In this document: one piece after another, positions 12,560 through 22,040 of the stretch | How the letters are laid out: each line of letters starts with the position of its first letter | How positions within the stretch are numbered: position 1 is the first letter of the stretch | Source: Pinus tabuliformis | Lineage: Eukaryota > Streptophyta > Pinopsida > Pinales > Pinaceae | Reading direction: 5' to 3' | DNA length: 64,000 nt | Assembly: GCA_031772625.1 (NCBI GenBank) | Contig: CM062816.1 | Location: 830,962,071-831,026,070, forward strand | The notes under the pieces: generated by a model | What the model saw: the letters and a program-made list of their open reading frames with translations, nothing else | Databases searched by the model: none | Told to the model about the DNA's origin: nothing | Translations under genes and position numbers: made by a program

Positions 12560-13789
12560 AAACTTGTTCAACAGATATCCATTGTACTTCTTTTGAGAAA
12601 GGAATATGGAATTCGGATGTTGAGTTACTTCAATACCAAGATAGTAATGAATATAGCCCAAATCAGTCATTTCAAAACCTTTTCCCAATTCCTTCTTTAT
12701 GGATGAAATGTAACTTTCATTGTTCCCTGCCATCAAAAGATCATGTCCATATAGCACAAGATATACAACTATTTTGCCAACCTTCTTGACAAACAAAGTT
12801 GCATCATCAAAATCATAATGATTGAAATTGAGTTTCAGAAGATGCTCAGTGGTTTTTCATACTAGGCTCGCGGTGCTTGTTTGAGGCCATACAAGGATTT
12901 CACAAGTTTGCATACTTTATGTTCATGTCCTTTCACAACAAATCCTTCAGGCTGGGACATAAAAACATTCTCTTTTAGATCTCCATTCAAGAAAGAAGTT
13001 TTTACATCCATTTGATGGACTTTCCAACCATTCTGAGCTACTAGGGCAAAGAGTGTCTGGATGGTAGCCCATTTTGTTGTGGGGGCAAACGTCTCCTCAT
13101 AATCGACCCCTTCCTTTTGTGCAAAACCTTTTGCCACAAGCCTGGATTTGTGCTTGTCAAGTGAGCCATCAACTTTATACTTGTTCTTGTAGACCCACTT
13201 GCAGCCAATTGGTTTGGTTCCTAATGGAGGATTAACCAGCTTCCAAGTGCCATTCTTTATCAAGGCATCATACTCCTTTTGCATCGCTTCTTTCCATTCA
13301 TCATGAGAAGTAGCTTCTTTGAAGGAATTTGGTTCGAAATCTGTAGACAAATTCAATTCACAATCATAAGAAACATCCATATCAACAGGTGAATCAGAGT
13401 CATCTACATCACCTCCATTTTTCCGGTTTGAATTTCTAGTTCCTGTCTTTCCAACCTCATCAGGATGAACACTTTCAAGTGTCTTTGTCAGCCACTTTGG
13501 GGGACCTTTCTCAGATGGTCCAGGCTGCTCCGTTGATTGAGTTGGGACTGAATCAAGATTGAGTCTCCCAATTCTATCAATCACATCACTTAAAGTATCA
13601 TCCGTTGTTGGAGTTTCATGTGGGGGAGAGAGTGCTTCAGAAGAAGATTCCACAGGTTGATCTAGTATAGGAATCCCCCCTTCAAGATGTGGAATCTGAT
13701 TATCAAATTCTTGAAATGATTTTGCATTTGTGAATCTATCCAAGCGATCAAGTTGTTGCTCAACAACATTGTCAGTTTTGGATGTTTCA
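12560..13789 (-). pseudogene. Copia reverse transcriptase, N-terminal and palm part, truncated by nested element
   Basis: Typical copia RT: WKLVNPPLGTKPIGCKWVYK, SRLVAKGFAQKEGVDYEETF, QMDVKTSFLNGDL, FVMSQPEGF-like, KSLYGLKQAPRA, then in a second frame LVLYGHDLLMAGNN and TDLGYIHYYLGIEV. The palm motif that should be YVDD reads YGHD, so one catalytic Asp is lost. The reading stops at 12560, where the nested gypsy derivative begins, and resumes at 2717. The acidic linker upstream (about 13790-13330) is the usual variable integrase-RT spacer. Confidence 0.87.
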
Positions 13790-14817
13790 AGAAAGATTAC
13801 ATCTAGAGATACAACAAAATTTTTATTGACTTCATCATAGAGATGGTATGATTTGGAGGTGTTTGAATACCCCAGGAAGATAAACTTACAACTTCTTGCA
13901 CCAAGTTTGTTTCTATGTACCTTTGGTATCAAGGCATAACAGGTGGAACCAAAGACCCTGAGATGCTTTACCGAAGCAATGTGCCCATACCACATTTCAT
14001 AAGGAGCCTTGTTTCTGATAGCATTAGATGGACATCTATTCTTTATATATACAACACATAAAACTACATCAGCCCAAAACATCAATTTTACATTTTTGAA
14101 AAACATCATGGAGCGCACCATATTTAAGATTGTCCTATTCATTCTTTAAGCTACACTGTTCTGTTGGGGATTCTAAGGCACAGTTGTTTGATGTTTGATC
14201 CCATGTTGGCGAAGATAGTTTTCAAATTCATTTGAAGTGTATTCTTTTCCATTATCAGTGTGAATAGAGCCAATATGAGATTGTGCGTCATTTTCAATCC
14301 ATGTATGAAAGTTCTTGAATGTTTGAAAAACATCAGATTTGTTCTTCAATAAATAAACCCAACACATTCTGGTGTAGTCATCAATAAATGTCATCATATA
14401 TTTATTTCCATTTTCAAAAGGAACAAGTATTGGACCACATAAATCTGAATGAATGAGTTCAAGTTTTCTATGTGCTCTTGAATGTGAATCATGAAAAGAC
14501 TGTTTGCTATGCTTTCCTAGAATGAAAGCATCACATTGCTTAAGTTTCCTAGGAATTGTAGGCAAACCAGTAACACCATTTTTCTTCAACAAGCAGAGGT
14601 TGTCATAGTTCAAATGTCCAAATATAGCATTCCATAATAAACTTGATGGAAGTGTACCTTCTTCATCATGAGAATTGTATGAGAAATGTTGTGCACGAGC
14701 ATAGGTACCCTACAGCTTGAGAAGCCTTTCTTCTTTTATCCCCCTCATGACAAGTGAGTGGTCAGATGCTTTTCTCACCTCAAGCTTGCCATTAAACATA
14801 TGAATGGAGTGACCTTG
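13790..14817 (-). pseudogene. Copia GAG-pre-integrase and integrase
   Basis: After a degenerate pre-integrase zinc-binding region (HLNYDNL and KQCDAFILGKHSK), the integrase core shows HSDLCGPI, DDYTRMCWVYLL and HTDNGKEYTSNEF, i.e. the first two Asp of the DDE triad. The C-terminal part in the next frame reads YIKNRCPSNAIRNKAPYEMW and FIFLGYSNTSKSYHLYD, the copia GKGY-like region. A stop near 14148 separates the two halves. It would insert element cDNA into the genome. Confidence 0.85.
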
Positions 14818-15334
14818 CTAGTGGATGTGGACCAAGGACAACAAGTTTCTCTTCAGTTGTGGGAGATATAGAACATGATGCAGAAGAAAGTCTAGAAGAC
14901 CAGGCAATTTAAGCCTGATTGTGCCAAGCCCTAATGGCTTGAGTTTTGATTGGTCTACAAAGTATACTACTCCATCAACATTGTCAGTAAATTCTTCAAA
15001 AAAATCTTTTCTATGAGTCATGTGGCAAGTTGCTCCTGAATCAAGAAACCAAGCATTTTTCCAAGAAGCAAGTGAAGCATTAAATAAGTCTTCATTTACT
15101 CCAATATTAAATTGTGCCACAACATAATGGGCGGATTCAGGTGCTTTACTTTTATCTGTGTCATTAGTTTTACCTTTGGTTGGTTTCTTTGCTGCTCAAT
15201 TTTGTCCCAAGGTAACTTGCATATGGAGGCATCATGTGATCCATTTCTGTTGCAACATATGCAATGAAAATCTGACTTTTCTCCTTGAGAGTGTCTGCCC
15301 CCCCCCTGCCTCTGAAATATCTTCCTCTTCCTCT
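14818..15334 (-). pseudogene. Copia zinc knuckle and aspartic protease
   Basis: Minus-strand frames contain the nucleocapsid knuckle HCICCNRNGSHDASICKLPW. The knuckle reads CX2CX5HX4C, one residue longer than the usual CX2CX4HX4C seen in copia element 2 (CIRCNRDGHDSFTC). Downstream is the protease active site WFLDSGATCHMT (DSG) and the C-terminal LHHVLYLPQLKRNLLS. The protease processes the Gag-Pol polyprotein. Frame changes between knuckle and protease, and a stop at 14818, show decay. Confidence 0.82.
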
Positions 15335-16009
15335 TCAACCACCTCTTCCTCTAAAAGAATCTTGGGCAAGATTCTTTTCTTTATGAGCAAGGCACACAGC
15401 CTCTTCAGAAGATTCAGGGGTTGTCTTCTTTCCAAAAGTTTTCTCTCTTTCAGCAATTTTTTTCACAAGAGAGTCAAAGGTAATATCTTTGAGATTTCCA
15501 TTTGCTTGCAATGACTGAAGATAATTGGAGTAAGTAGGATAAAGTGCCTTGAGAAAAGCGATAAGAGGAATATCCAATTCAACCTTAGTGGCTTTGATAT
15601 CATGCATTATAGATTTTACTTTGGATGCAAGAACAAGAGGATAATTATTTTGTAATTCAAGAGTGAAGAGTTTAATCATGAGTTGAACAACTTCAAGTGC
15701 AGAGTGTGGATCATAGAGTTCCTTCAGTTTTTGTAAGGCTTCGAAAGCATTTGAAAATGGTGAAATATGGTGACTCACCTCTTCACTTACAGATGCTGCA
15801 ATTAATGCATAGGCTTTGTTGTTCTTATTTTCCCAAATGGCGAACTCCTTGTCTGAGGTAGGCTGTTCTGGCTCTTTGTCTCCATCTCCAACACACACTC
15901 CTTTCCACAACTCATTGAAAATGAGGGTGTGTTTTATCTTCTGAGACCACTCAGGATAGTTCTCCTTGCCAGTGAGAACTACTCCCACAATAGATATGAT
16001 TGAATGCAT
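15335..16009 (-). CDS. gag: Copia gag (UBN2-type capsid)
   Basis: The ATG at 16009 begins MHSIISIVGVVLTGKENYPE, the typical start of a copia gag with the W-containing segment YPEWSQKIKHTL. It continues with a capsid-like region (ELYDPHSALEVV, SIMHDIKATKVELDIP, LQANGNLKDITFDSL) and ends in a Glu/Lys-rich part before the zinc knuckle. The longer upstream frame starts at a GTG and has no gag-like sequence, so I prefer 16009. Gag forms the virus-like particle that packages element RNA. A close relative at 60438-60980 shares long identical stretches. The frame is open to 15335, where it shifts into the next one. Confidence 0.88.
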   Translation of the reverse strand: MHSIISIVGVVLTGKENYPEWSQKIKHTLIFNELWKGVCVGDGDKEPEQPTSDKEFAIWENKNNKAYALIAASVSEEVSHHISPFSNAFEALQKLKELYDPHSALEVVQLMIKLFTLELQNNYPLVLASKVKSIMHDIKATKVELDIPLIAFLKALYPTYSNYLQSLQANGNLKDITFDSLVKKIAEREKTFGKKTTPESSEEAVCLAHKEKNLAQDSFRGRGG

Positions 16010-17127
16010 TGTAAAATCTGAGTGCTGTAAAAATACTTCTGCTGGCAAAAAAAATGTGCTTTTGTGGAGAAAAAAACTTCTGTTGCTAAAAAAATTGATT
16101 CTGATATATGGAGACAGAGGTATCACTGTACAAAATGTAATACCATACACCGCAAGGTAATAGCATTCACCATTCACCGACTCTAATATTCAATGCCATA
16201 TACAATGCAACAACTCACAGTCACTAAAAAAAAAATCATACCATTCGTGCAGGAGAGGAGGCTCTCACGCATAGGCTCTAGACAGCAATAGCATTGGAGC
16301 AGCGTATCAATTGAATGGCTTAATGGCCACACAGGTTGGTATTAAGTCGTGTTGGGAGTATTATGACAGCGGCGGTGGAGTGATACCATAAAAGAAATCG
16401 AACGGATTATGACAGCAGCAGTGGAGGCCCCACGGTTATGAAAGAAGTGGTAATACAAAAAAACTCTATGTTTGCAGAAAACGACCTTCAATATAAGGTC
16501 ACGGGCTCCACAGTCGTGTCACGCCAAATCTCTGAGACCAATAGTTGTTAGAAACTTCGCGAAGAGGGAACGATACTCCTGTGCCTGTTGCAATTGTAAG
16601 AAACCAAGCAACTGTAAAAAGTGGACAAGTAGTCCTGAACTGGATTTGCTTCCATTAGATGAATTAGAAGCAGAACGAATCTTGAGAGCTGGAAAATGAC
16701 CGACTTCTGCTAAATAAAACCAAGGTAAGTCTTGGGAAACCTTATTAAACTACCAGAGGAACCTCAGGAATTCTCGAATTGTAGCACTAGACATCTCTGG
16801 GGATACTATTGGATGGCTTTCCATGCTACAGGAAGCAAGGGCGTAAAGGGTTTGCAGAGCCACCCTCACTAGATGACTGACCATAGCAGTGAACCTAGAG
16901 ACCATTACCCTAAATCGCAAGTATGGGAGAGGATCGTTATTAGCCCACACCAATGCAATATTTTGGGAAAAGAACGCAGCAGAGCATGAAAGTGGAGGAG
17001 CGTGGGAGGCTATACCAGGAAAATTGGCAGAGGGACAGAGTCAGACCACTAGGAAATGCAGGACAAACTTCTGAAGAAATGGCAGAAGGGAGTTACAAAA
17101 TGGAGCTGGAAGCCAAAAATGGCGCTG
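16010..17127 (-). other. Untranslated leader of copia element 1
   Basis: About 1.1 kb between primer-binding site and gag start. I see no credible coding sequence; short plus-strand frames here have no recognisable motif. Copia element 2 has a leader of the same length (59290-60400), so this is a family trait. Confidence 0.6.
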
Positions 17128-17139
17128 GCTCTGATACCA
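17128..17139 (-). other. Primer-binding site of copia element 1
   Basis: TGGTATCAGAGC on the minus strand, complementary to the 3' end of plant initiator Met tRNA. It abuts the 5' LTR with no spacer. Confidence 0.9.
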
Positions 17140-17315
17140 TGTCAGACCAAGAAGTAACTCCTCAAAACAATTCATAATATTAATTTAGGTTGGTCTTTAT
17201 TATACACATGAGGGAGAGTGTGTTCATTTCATCTCTCGGTGACTCTTCATATTTTCTATTATTTATTTACATCAATTACAGTTATTCACCCAATCCCGAT
17301 GATTAGGTATCGACA
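17140..17315 (-). repeat. 5' LTR of copia element 1
   Basis: 176 bp, starting TGTCGATACC and ending GGTCTGACA on the minus strand. It matches 1765-1940 along its whole length with scattered substitutions and one small indel pair. A closely related 188-bp LTR is at 59090-59277. Confidence 0.93.
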
Positions 17316-17363
17316 TAAATGAATTTTTTAACATTAATCAAATATACATTTTCAACGTCTTAC

Positions 17364-20171
17364 CATGTAAGCTACATCCTTGAATTTGTTTTCCCCTTGA
17401 AGCTTGATAATAACATTGCCAAATTTGTATCTGAATGAAATATCACAAATCTCCATAATGGTGGTGACGTGACTTTTAGAAATCCTGCAACCACTTTACT
17501 AAGAGCTTGATAAGTATAAGGGTCACTATCATAGTCAATGTATGGAATATTGAAACCATGGGGAATATCTGCAATAACTAGGGCATAATCCCTTTTAGGT
17601 ATGAGTTTAGCAATGTCTTCACAGTTGCCTTGTATTACTTGATATTGAATAGTGTCAAGCCCATTCCAAATGAAATGAGTAAGAGTTGGATCAAGTTCAA
17701 CATTCTTAAGATGTTGCTTCTTCAGTCTTTCGATCTTTATTTTTTCAATAAAGGTTCTAAAACTATCTGGTGCTCCATTTTCATCCCTCTTCATATTTTA
17801 TAAAATAAACAAATATATGTGTAAGTTACAAATTAAAAATAGTATACAAATGAATAAAAATGAATGTATAAATCAACATACCTTTTTAAATGCAAGATAA
17901 AAAATAAAAAAATAATATATATATATATATAATAAAATAAAATAAAAATAAAATAAAATAAATAAATAAATAAAATAAAATATCAATGTTGATGTAGAAC
18001 TTGAATCTGGATAGTTGCGTACAACATCATCCCAACTATCTTCATTCAACAATTTAACCATTTGTTCTTGAATTTTCATGTAAAATTTGTGTCTGCATAG
18101 GTAAAGAAAAAAAAGTTAATATAATGATATGTATAACAAATACTACCAAGAACAATATGTTATATTTAAAAGAAAATTATAATCTAGAAATAAATAAAAA
18201 TAATTCAACAAACTTACTTTTGAAATTCCTTAGACATTTCCTCCAATGATAATTCCCCTAACCTCACATGAGATAATATTACTTTGACAAGTTTTTCATC
18301 CTTCACTCCTTGCATTGCTCTCCAAGGTGTGATAGTCATATCTTCTGGAAGGTGCTTCATTTCAGGACCTGATTTACTATTGCTACATATCAATGGCTTC
18401 GACTTTTTGACCTTCTGGTTTTTAATGCCAATGTTCTCCCACATGCTAAAAATCTCATTAATCAACTCCCATATCTCTCCAGTTCTAAATGCCAACTGGA
18501 AAATGTTATCAACACCTCTGAATAAATCACTAACTTTGTCGCCTTTGCTGCCTTTTGAATTGATTTTCTCTACAATTTGAATGCCTATTTCCATACAACA
18601 TTCCTTTCAGAAATCCACAGCAACATTTATCCTATCCACACCACATTTTTCTTCAAATTCACTATGAATAAATCTAACCCTTTGGATGAAATTCATAGAC
18701 ATCCTATATTCATTATCTGAATTATGATCTCATGCCACTAACTTTGCTTCTGTATCTGATAAACCAGTATAAATGATACATTTCATTGTTTCAAAACGTG
18801 TGTTATTGGGATATTCCTCCATCAGTTGTCTTTGAGCTTCTACAAAATGGTTCCCCCCAAGCACATAATAATTGTATTCAAAACATTTTGACTTATCAAA
18901 TGCTTCTTTGTTGGGAACTTGAACTGGATAACCAAGAAGCACATAATTAACCACATGAGCATATGGATTGTACCTCATCAATGTCTTCAAGTTGTGAACA
19001 TGCAGATGGTGTGGCTTTCTGATTTGATATTGACATTGTCCTTCACTTGTCTTATAGAGTTGTCTGACATTAAGCTGAAATGTATGACCACCCTCAATTA
19101 AGTTTCTCTTTGTCAAGTTCTGTTGAATGGCATTTTGTTTCGTTTTGATAATGCCATCCTCTAAATCAGCTCCTGGTGTAATGAATTCTCTACTTTCTTT
19201 TGAAGTTTCACTAGGTTCTTAACTGTTGGTAATGACTACTTCAAAATGTTCAACTTTACTTTTCTTCTTCATAACATTCTCATCATTAACTGTAACAGAC
19301 TTATTCTTGGGCATTGTTACTTTTGGTCTTTTACGGCTCTTCTCAGTTCCAATGTCATCCTTGGTAACGAAAACATATTCTTCACTGCCAGTTTCAACTT
19401 CCTCGTCTTCAAAAGTAAGTTGTCTACCCTTGCTAGATTTATCCACTAGAGGCCTTTTTTTTCCGATCCCTTGGACGTAGTTTTGTAGCATGATGAATTA
19501 CTACATTTTGCTTGTTTTCCACATCTTCTTCTGACACTGAGTAGAAACTGCTGACAACTTTCATAATATCATGCTCTATGAAATGAATGCCTCCCAACCT
19601 AATTGAACAACTTTCAGCAAAATTCTGCCAAAAAAAATATCATATGTCAATAAAAACAAAGTTATAGAAATATAGTGAGACAGTTACAAGAACGCAAAAC
19701 AAAAATATAAATAACAATACTTACAATATTTTGTGTCATCTCATTTACGATTTGTTTACACAACTTTGTAGATACCTCTCTCATGTCATACAATGAATAT
19801 GATAACTGGTATTTAATCCTTTCATGTGTCTTGGGTGGTTTTGTAAGTATGTAAACAATTTCACTGTCCAGTACCGAACACATGTCTATGAATTTTCCCA
19901 TCACCTCATAAATTCCATTATCATTAGGTATATCAACATATAGATATATCTGCACATTTTGGGTTTCTCTTTCTTTCACATACCAGACATTTGATGGAAG
20001 TTTCATCTCTTTTGATTTATTCCAATATGAAATCATCTTCTTATCATTTGAGGCACTTGAAAGATTTGTAGCCATCAGCTCAGGTGGGGTTCGTTCACCA
20101 ATGTTTTTTGAAGATCCACCTTTAAGAGTATTTGGTCCAGAAAGATTCACAAAAATCTTCTTTTATGCCAT
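17364..20171 (-). pseudogene. 5' exons of ParB/N6-N4 DNA methyltransferase gene (ParB-like domain and motif IV)
   Basis: Minus-strand exons with canonical splice sites: 20171-19725, 19624-18218, 18092-17882 and about 17788-17364. An ATG at 20171 is followed by a TAA two codons later. Exon 2 holds a Lys/Asp/Glu-rich linker, then a ParB-like block at 19116-18700: YYVLGGNHFVEAQRQL, CIIYTGLSDTEAK, then DHN after a TGA. This matches the GxHRxxA and LsdxEAxxlaxxHN pattern of ParB/Srx folds. The last exon has LVIADIPHGFNIPYID, a variant of the DPPY catalytic motif IV. In prokaryotes and phages, ParB-like domains fused to N6/N4 methyltransferases are well known; here the target and base specificity are unknown. 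Damage: stops at about 19219, 18730 and 18605, a frame shift near the 3' end of the last exon, and a microsatellite inside exon 3. The upstream gene on the other strand diverges from it. Confidence 0.7.
17890..17984. repeat. AT / AAAT microsatellite inside methyltransferase exon 3
   Basis: Alternating TA runs followed by repeated AAAAT and AAAT units. It lies between the sequence encoding NYPDSSSTSTL and the splice donor AAAAAG|GTATGTTG, so it falls in a predicted exon. It would encode a run of Tyr, Phe, Ile and Leu. It probably expanded after the gene lost function. Confidence 0.75.
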
Positions 20172-20319
20172 TTTCCTGAAGAAGAAAAAAGACACATATA
20201 AATCAGTAAATCACAAAAACATAATAACTTAAATTAACAACGAAAATGATAAATGGTAATTAATTTTATAAACCATAACAATTTAAAAAAAAAAGATAAG
20301 AAAATTAAAAAATACATCG

Positions 20320-20446
20320 CCCTGCCACTGCACCCTGAAAATCGGCCGGCCAACCGAGCCGACCGTTGGGTCTGGCCCCCTAGCCCACCCTGGCGACCCA
20401 ACAACTGGCCCCCGCCCTACCCCGGCGGCCCCGCCACCCCGTGCAC
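20320..20446. promoter_or_regulatory. GC-rich patch between the divergent genes
   Basis: A very GC-rich run (for example CCCCGGCGGCCCCGCCACCCC) within otherwise AT-rich DNA. It starts about 150 bp from the ATG of the ParB-methyltransferase gene and ends where the acidic repeat array begins. It stays open in the array frame, reading a Pro/Gly/Thr-rich segment, so it may be both a bidirectional promoter and part of a first exon. Role is inference. Confidence 0.4.
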
Positions 20447-22040
20447 TTAGTCCTAATCCTATGGAGTATGAGAGTAGCAGTGATGAAGAGCATGATGACG
20501 AAATTCAAAAGAATGGAGTGTCATGGTGTCCACTTAGTCCCAATCCTATGGACTATGAAAGCAGTAATGATGAAGAGTACGATGACGAATTTCAAAACAA
20601 TGGAGTGTCACAGTGTCCACTTAGTCCTAATCCTAAGGATTATGAGAGCAACAGTGATGAAGAGCATGATGAAAAATTTCAAAAGAATGGAGTGTCACGG
20701 TGTCCACTTAGTCCTAATCCTATGGACTATGAAAGCAACAGTGATGAAGAGCGTGATGACGAATTTCAAAAGAATGGAGTGTCACGGTGTCCACTTAGTC
20801 CTAATCCTAAGGACTATGAGAGTAATAGTGATGAAGAGCATGATGAAAATTTTCAAAAGAATGGAGTGTCATGGTGTCCTCTTAGTCTTAATCCTATGGA
20901 TTATGAGAGCAGCAGTGATGAAGAGCATGATGATGAATTTCAAAAGAATGGAGTGTCACGATGTCCACTTAGTCCTAATCCTATGGACTATGAGAGCAGC
21001 AGTGATGAAGAGCATGATGACGAATTTCAAAAGAATGGAGTGTCACAGTGTCCACTTAGTCCTAATCCTATGGACTATGAGAGCAACAGTGATGAAGAGC
21101 ATGATGAAAATTTTAAAAGAATGGAGTGTCACGGTGTCCTCTTAGTCCTAATCCTATGGAATTTGAGAGCACCAGTGATGAAGAGCATGATGAAAAATTT
21201 CAAAAGAATGGAGTGTCACGGTGTCCACTTAGTCCTAATCCTATGGACTATGAAAGCAGCAGTGATGAAGAGCATGATGAAAAATTTCAAAAAAATGGAG
21301 TGTCACGGTGTCCTCTTAGTCCTAATCCAATGGACTATGAGAGCAACAGTGATGAAGAATTTCAACTAAATAGAGTGTCACAATTTCCACTTAGTCCTAA
21401 TCCTATGGACTATGAAAGTAGTAGTGATGAAGAACATGATGAAGAATTTCAAAAGAATGAAGTGTCACGGTGTCCACTTAGTCCTAATCCTATGGACTAT
21501 GAGAGCAGCAGTGATGAAGATCATGATGAAAAATTTCAAAAGAATGGAGTGTCACGGTGTCCTCTTAGTCCTAATCCAATGGACTATGAGAGCGGTAGTG
21601 ATGAAGAGCATGATGACGAATTTCAAAAGAATGAAGTTTCATGGTGTCCACTTAGTCCTAATCCTATGGACTATGAGAGTAGTAGTGATGAAGAGCATGA
21701 TTTTAAATTTCAAAATAATGGAGTGTCACGATGTCCTCTTAGTCCTAATCCTATGGACTATGAGAGCAGTAGTGATGAAGGACAGGATGAAGCACTTAGT
21801 CCTAATCCTAAGGACTATAAGAGTAGCAGTGACAAAGGACAGGATGTAGCATTTTCAGTAAGTAAACAGTCACATTTTTTACGTAGTCCTAATTCTATGG
21901 ACTATGAGAGTAGCACTGATAATGCACATGAGGAAGAATATCCAATAAACATTGAGTCAAATTTTCCATTTAGTCCCAATTCTAAGGACTATGATAGTAG
22001 CACTGAAGAAGGGGAAGATGAAGAATATCCTCCAAATCAG
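20446..22040 (+). repeat. Coding tandem array, 87-bp unit, about 19 copies
   Basis: The unit encodes CPLSPNPMDYESSSDEEHDE followed by a FQKNGVSR-like end. Units 1-15 are near-identical except for small deletions; units 16-19 are divergent and shorter, as expected at an array edge. Each unit has an SP dipeptide and a Ser run before Asp/Glu, typical of proline-directed and CK2 phosphorylation sites. A single missing C near 21112 (TTTTAAAAG versus TTTTCAAAAG in other copies) breaks the frame at unit 8. Confidence 0.95.

Larger units (their letters stand above)
1765..17315 (-). mobile_element. Ty1/copia LTR retrotransposon, full length, inserted in methyltransferase intron
   Basis: Two 176-bp LTRs (1765-1940 and 17140-17315) run TG...CA. 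The flanking 5-bp duplication TAAAT is perfect (1760-1764 and 17316-17320). The primer-binding site TGGTATCAGAGC (17128-17139) directly follows the 5' LTR on the minus strand, and a G-rich polypurine tract directly precedes the 3' LTR. Internal order on the minus strand is gag, protease, integrase, RT, RNase H, the copia order. The element is about 5.7 kb once the nested gypsy derivative (2718-12559) is removed. It sits in what was an 87-bp intron. Confidence 0.95.

Noticed and set aside
16472..16699. Plus-strand frame with Cys-rich CACCNCKKPSNC-type segment
   Set aside because: It lies in the copia leader on the opposite strand, and no matching frame is seen in the leader of copia element 2.
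20441..21145. Met-rich frame (LVLILWTMRAAVMKSMM-type repeats)
   Set aside because: An out-of-frame reading of the 87-bp array; the acidic frame is the one that continues into the DUF7869-like domain.
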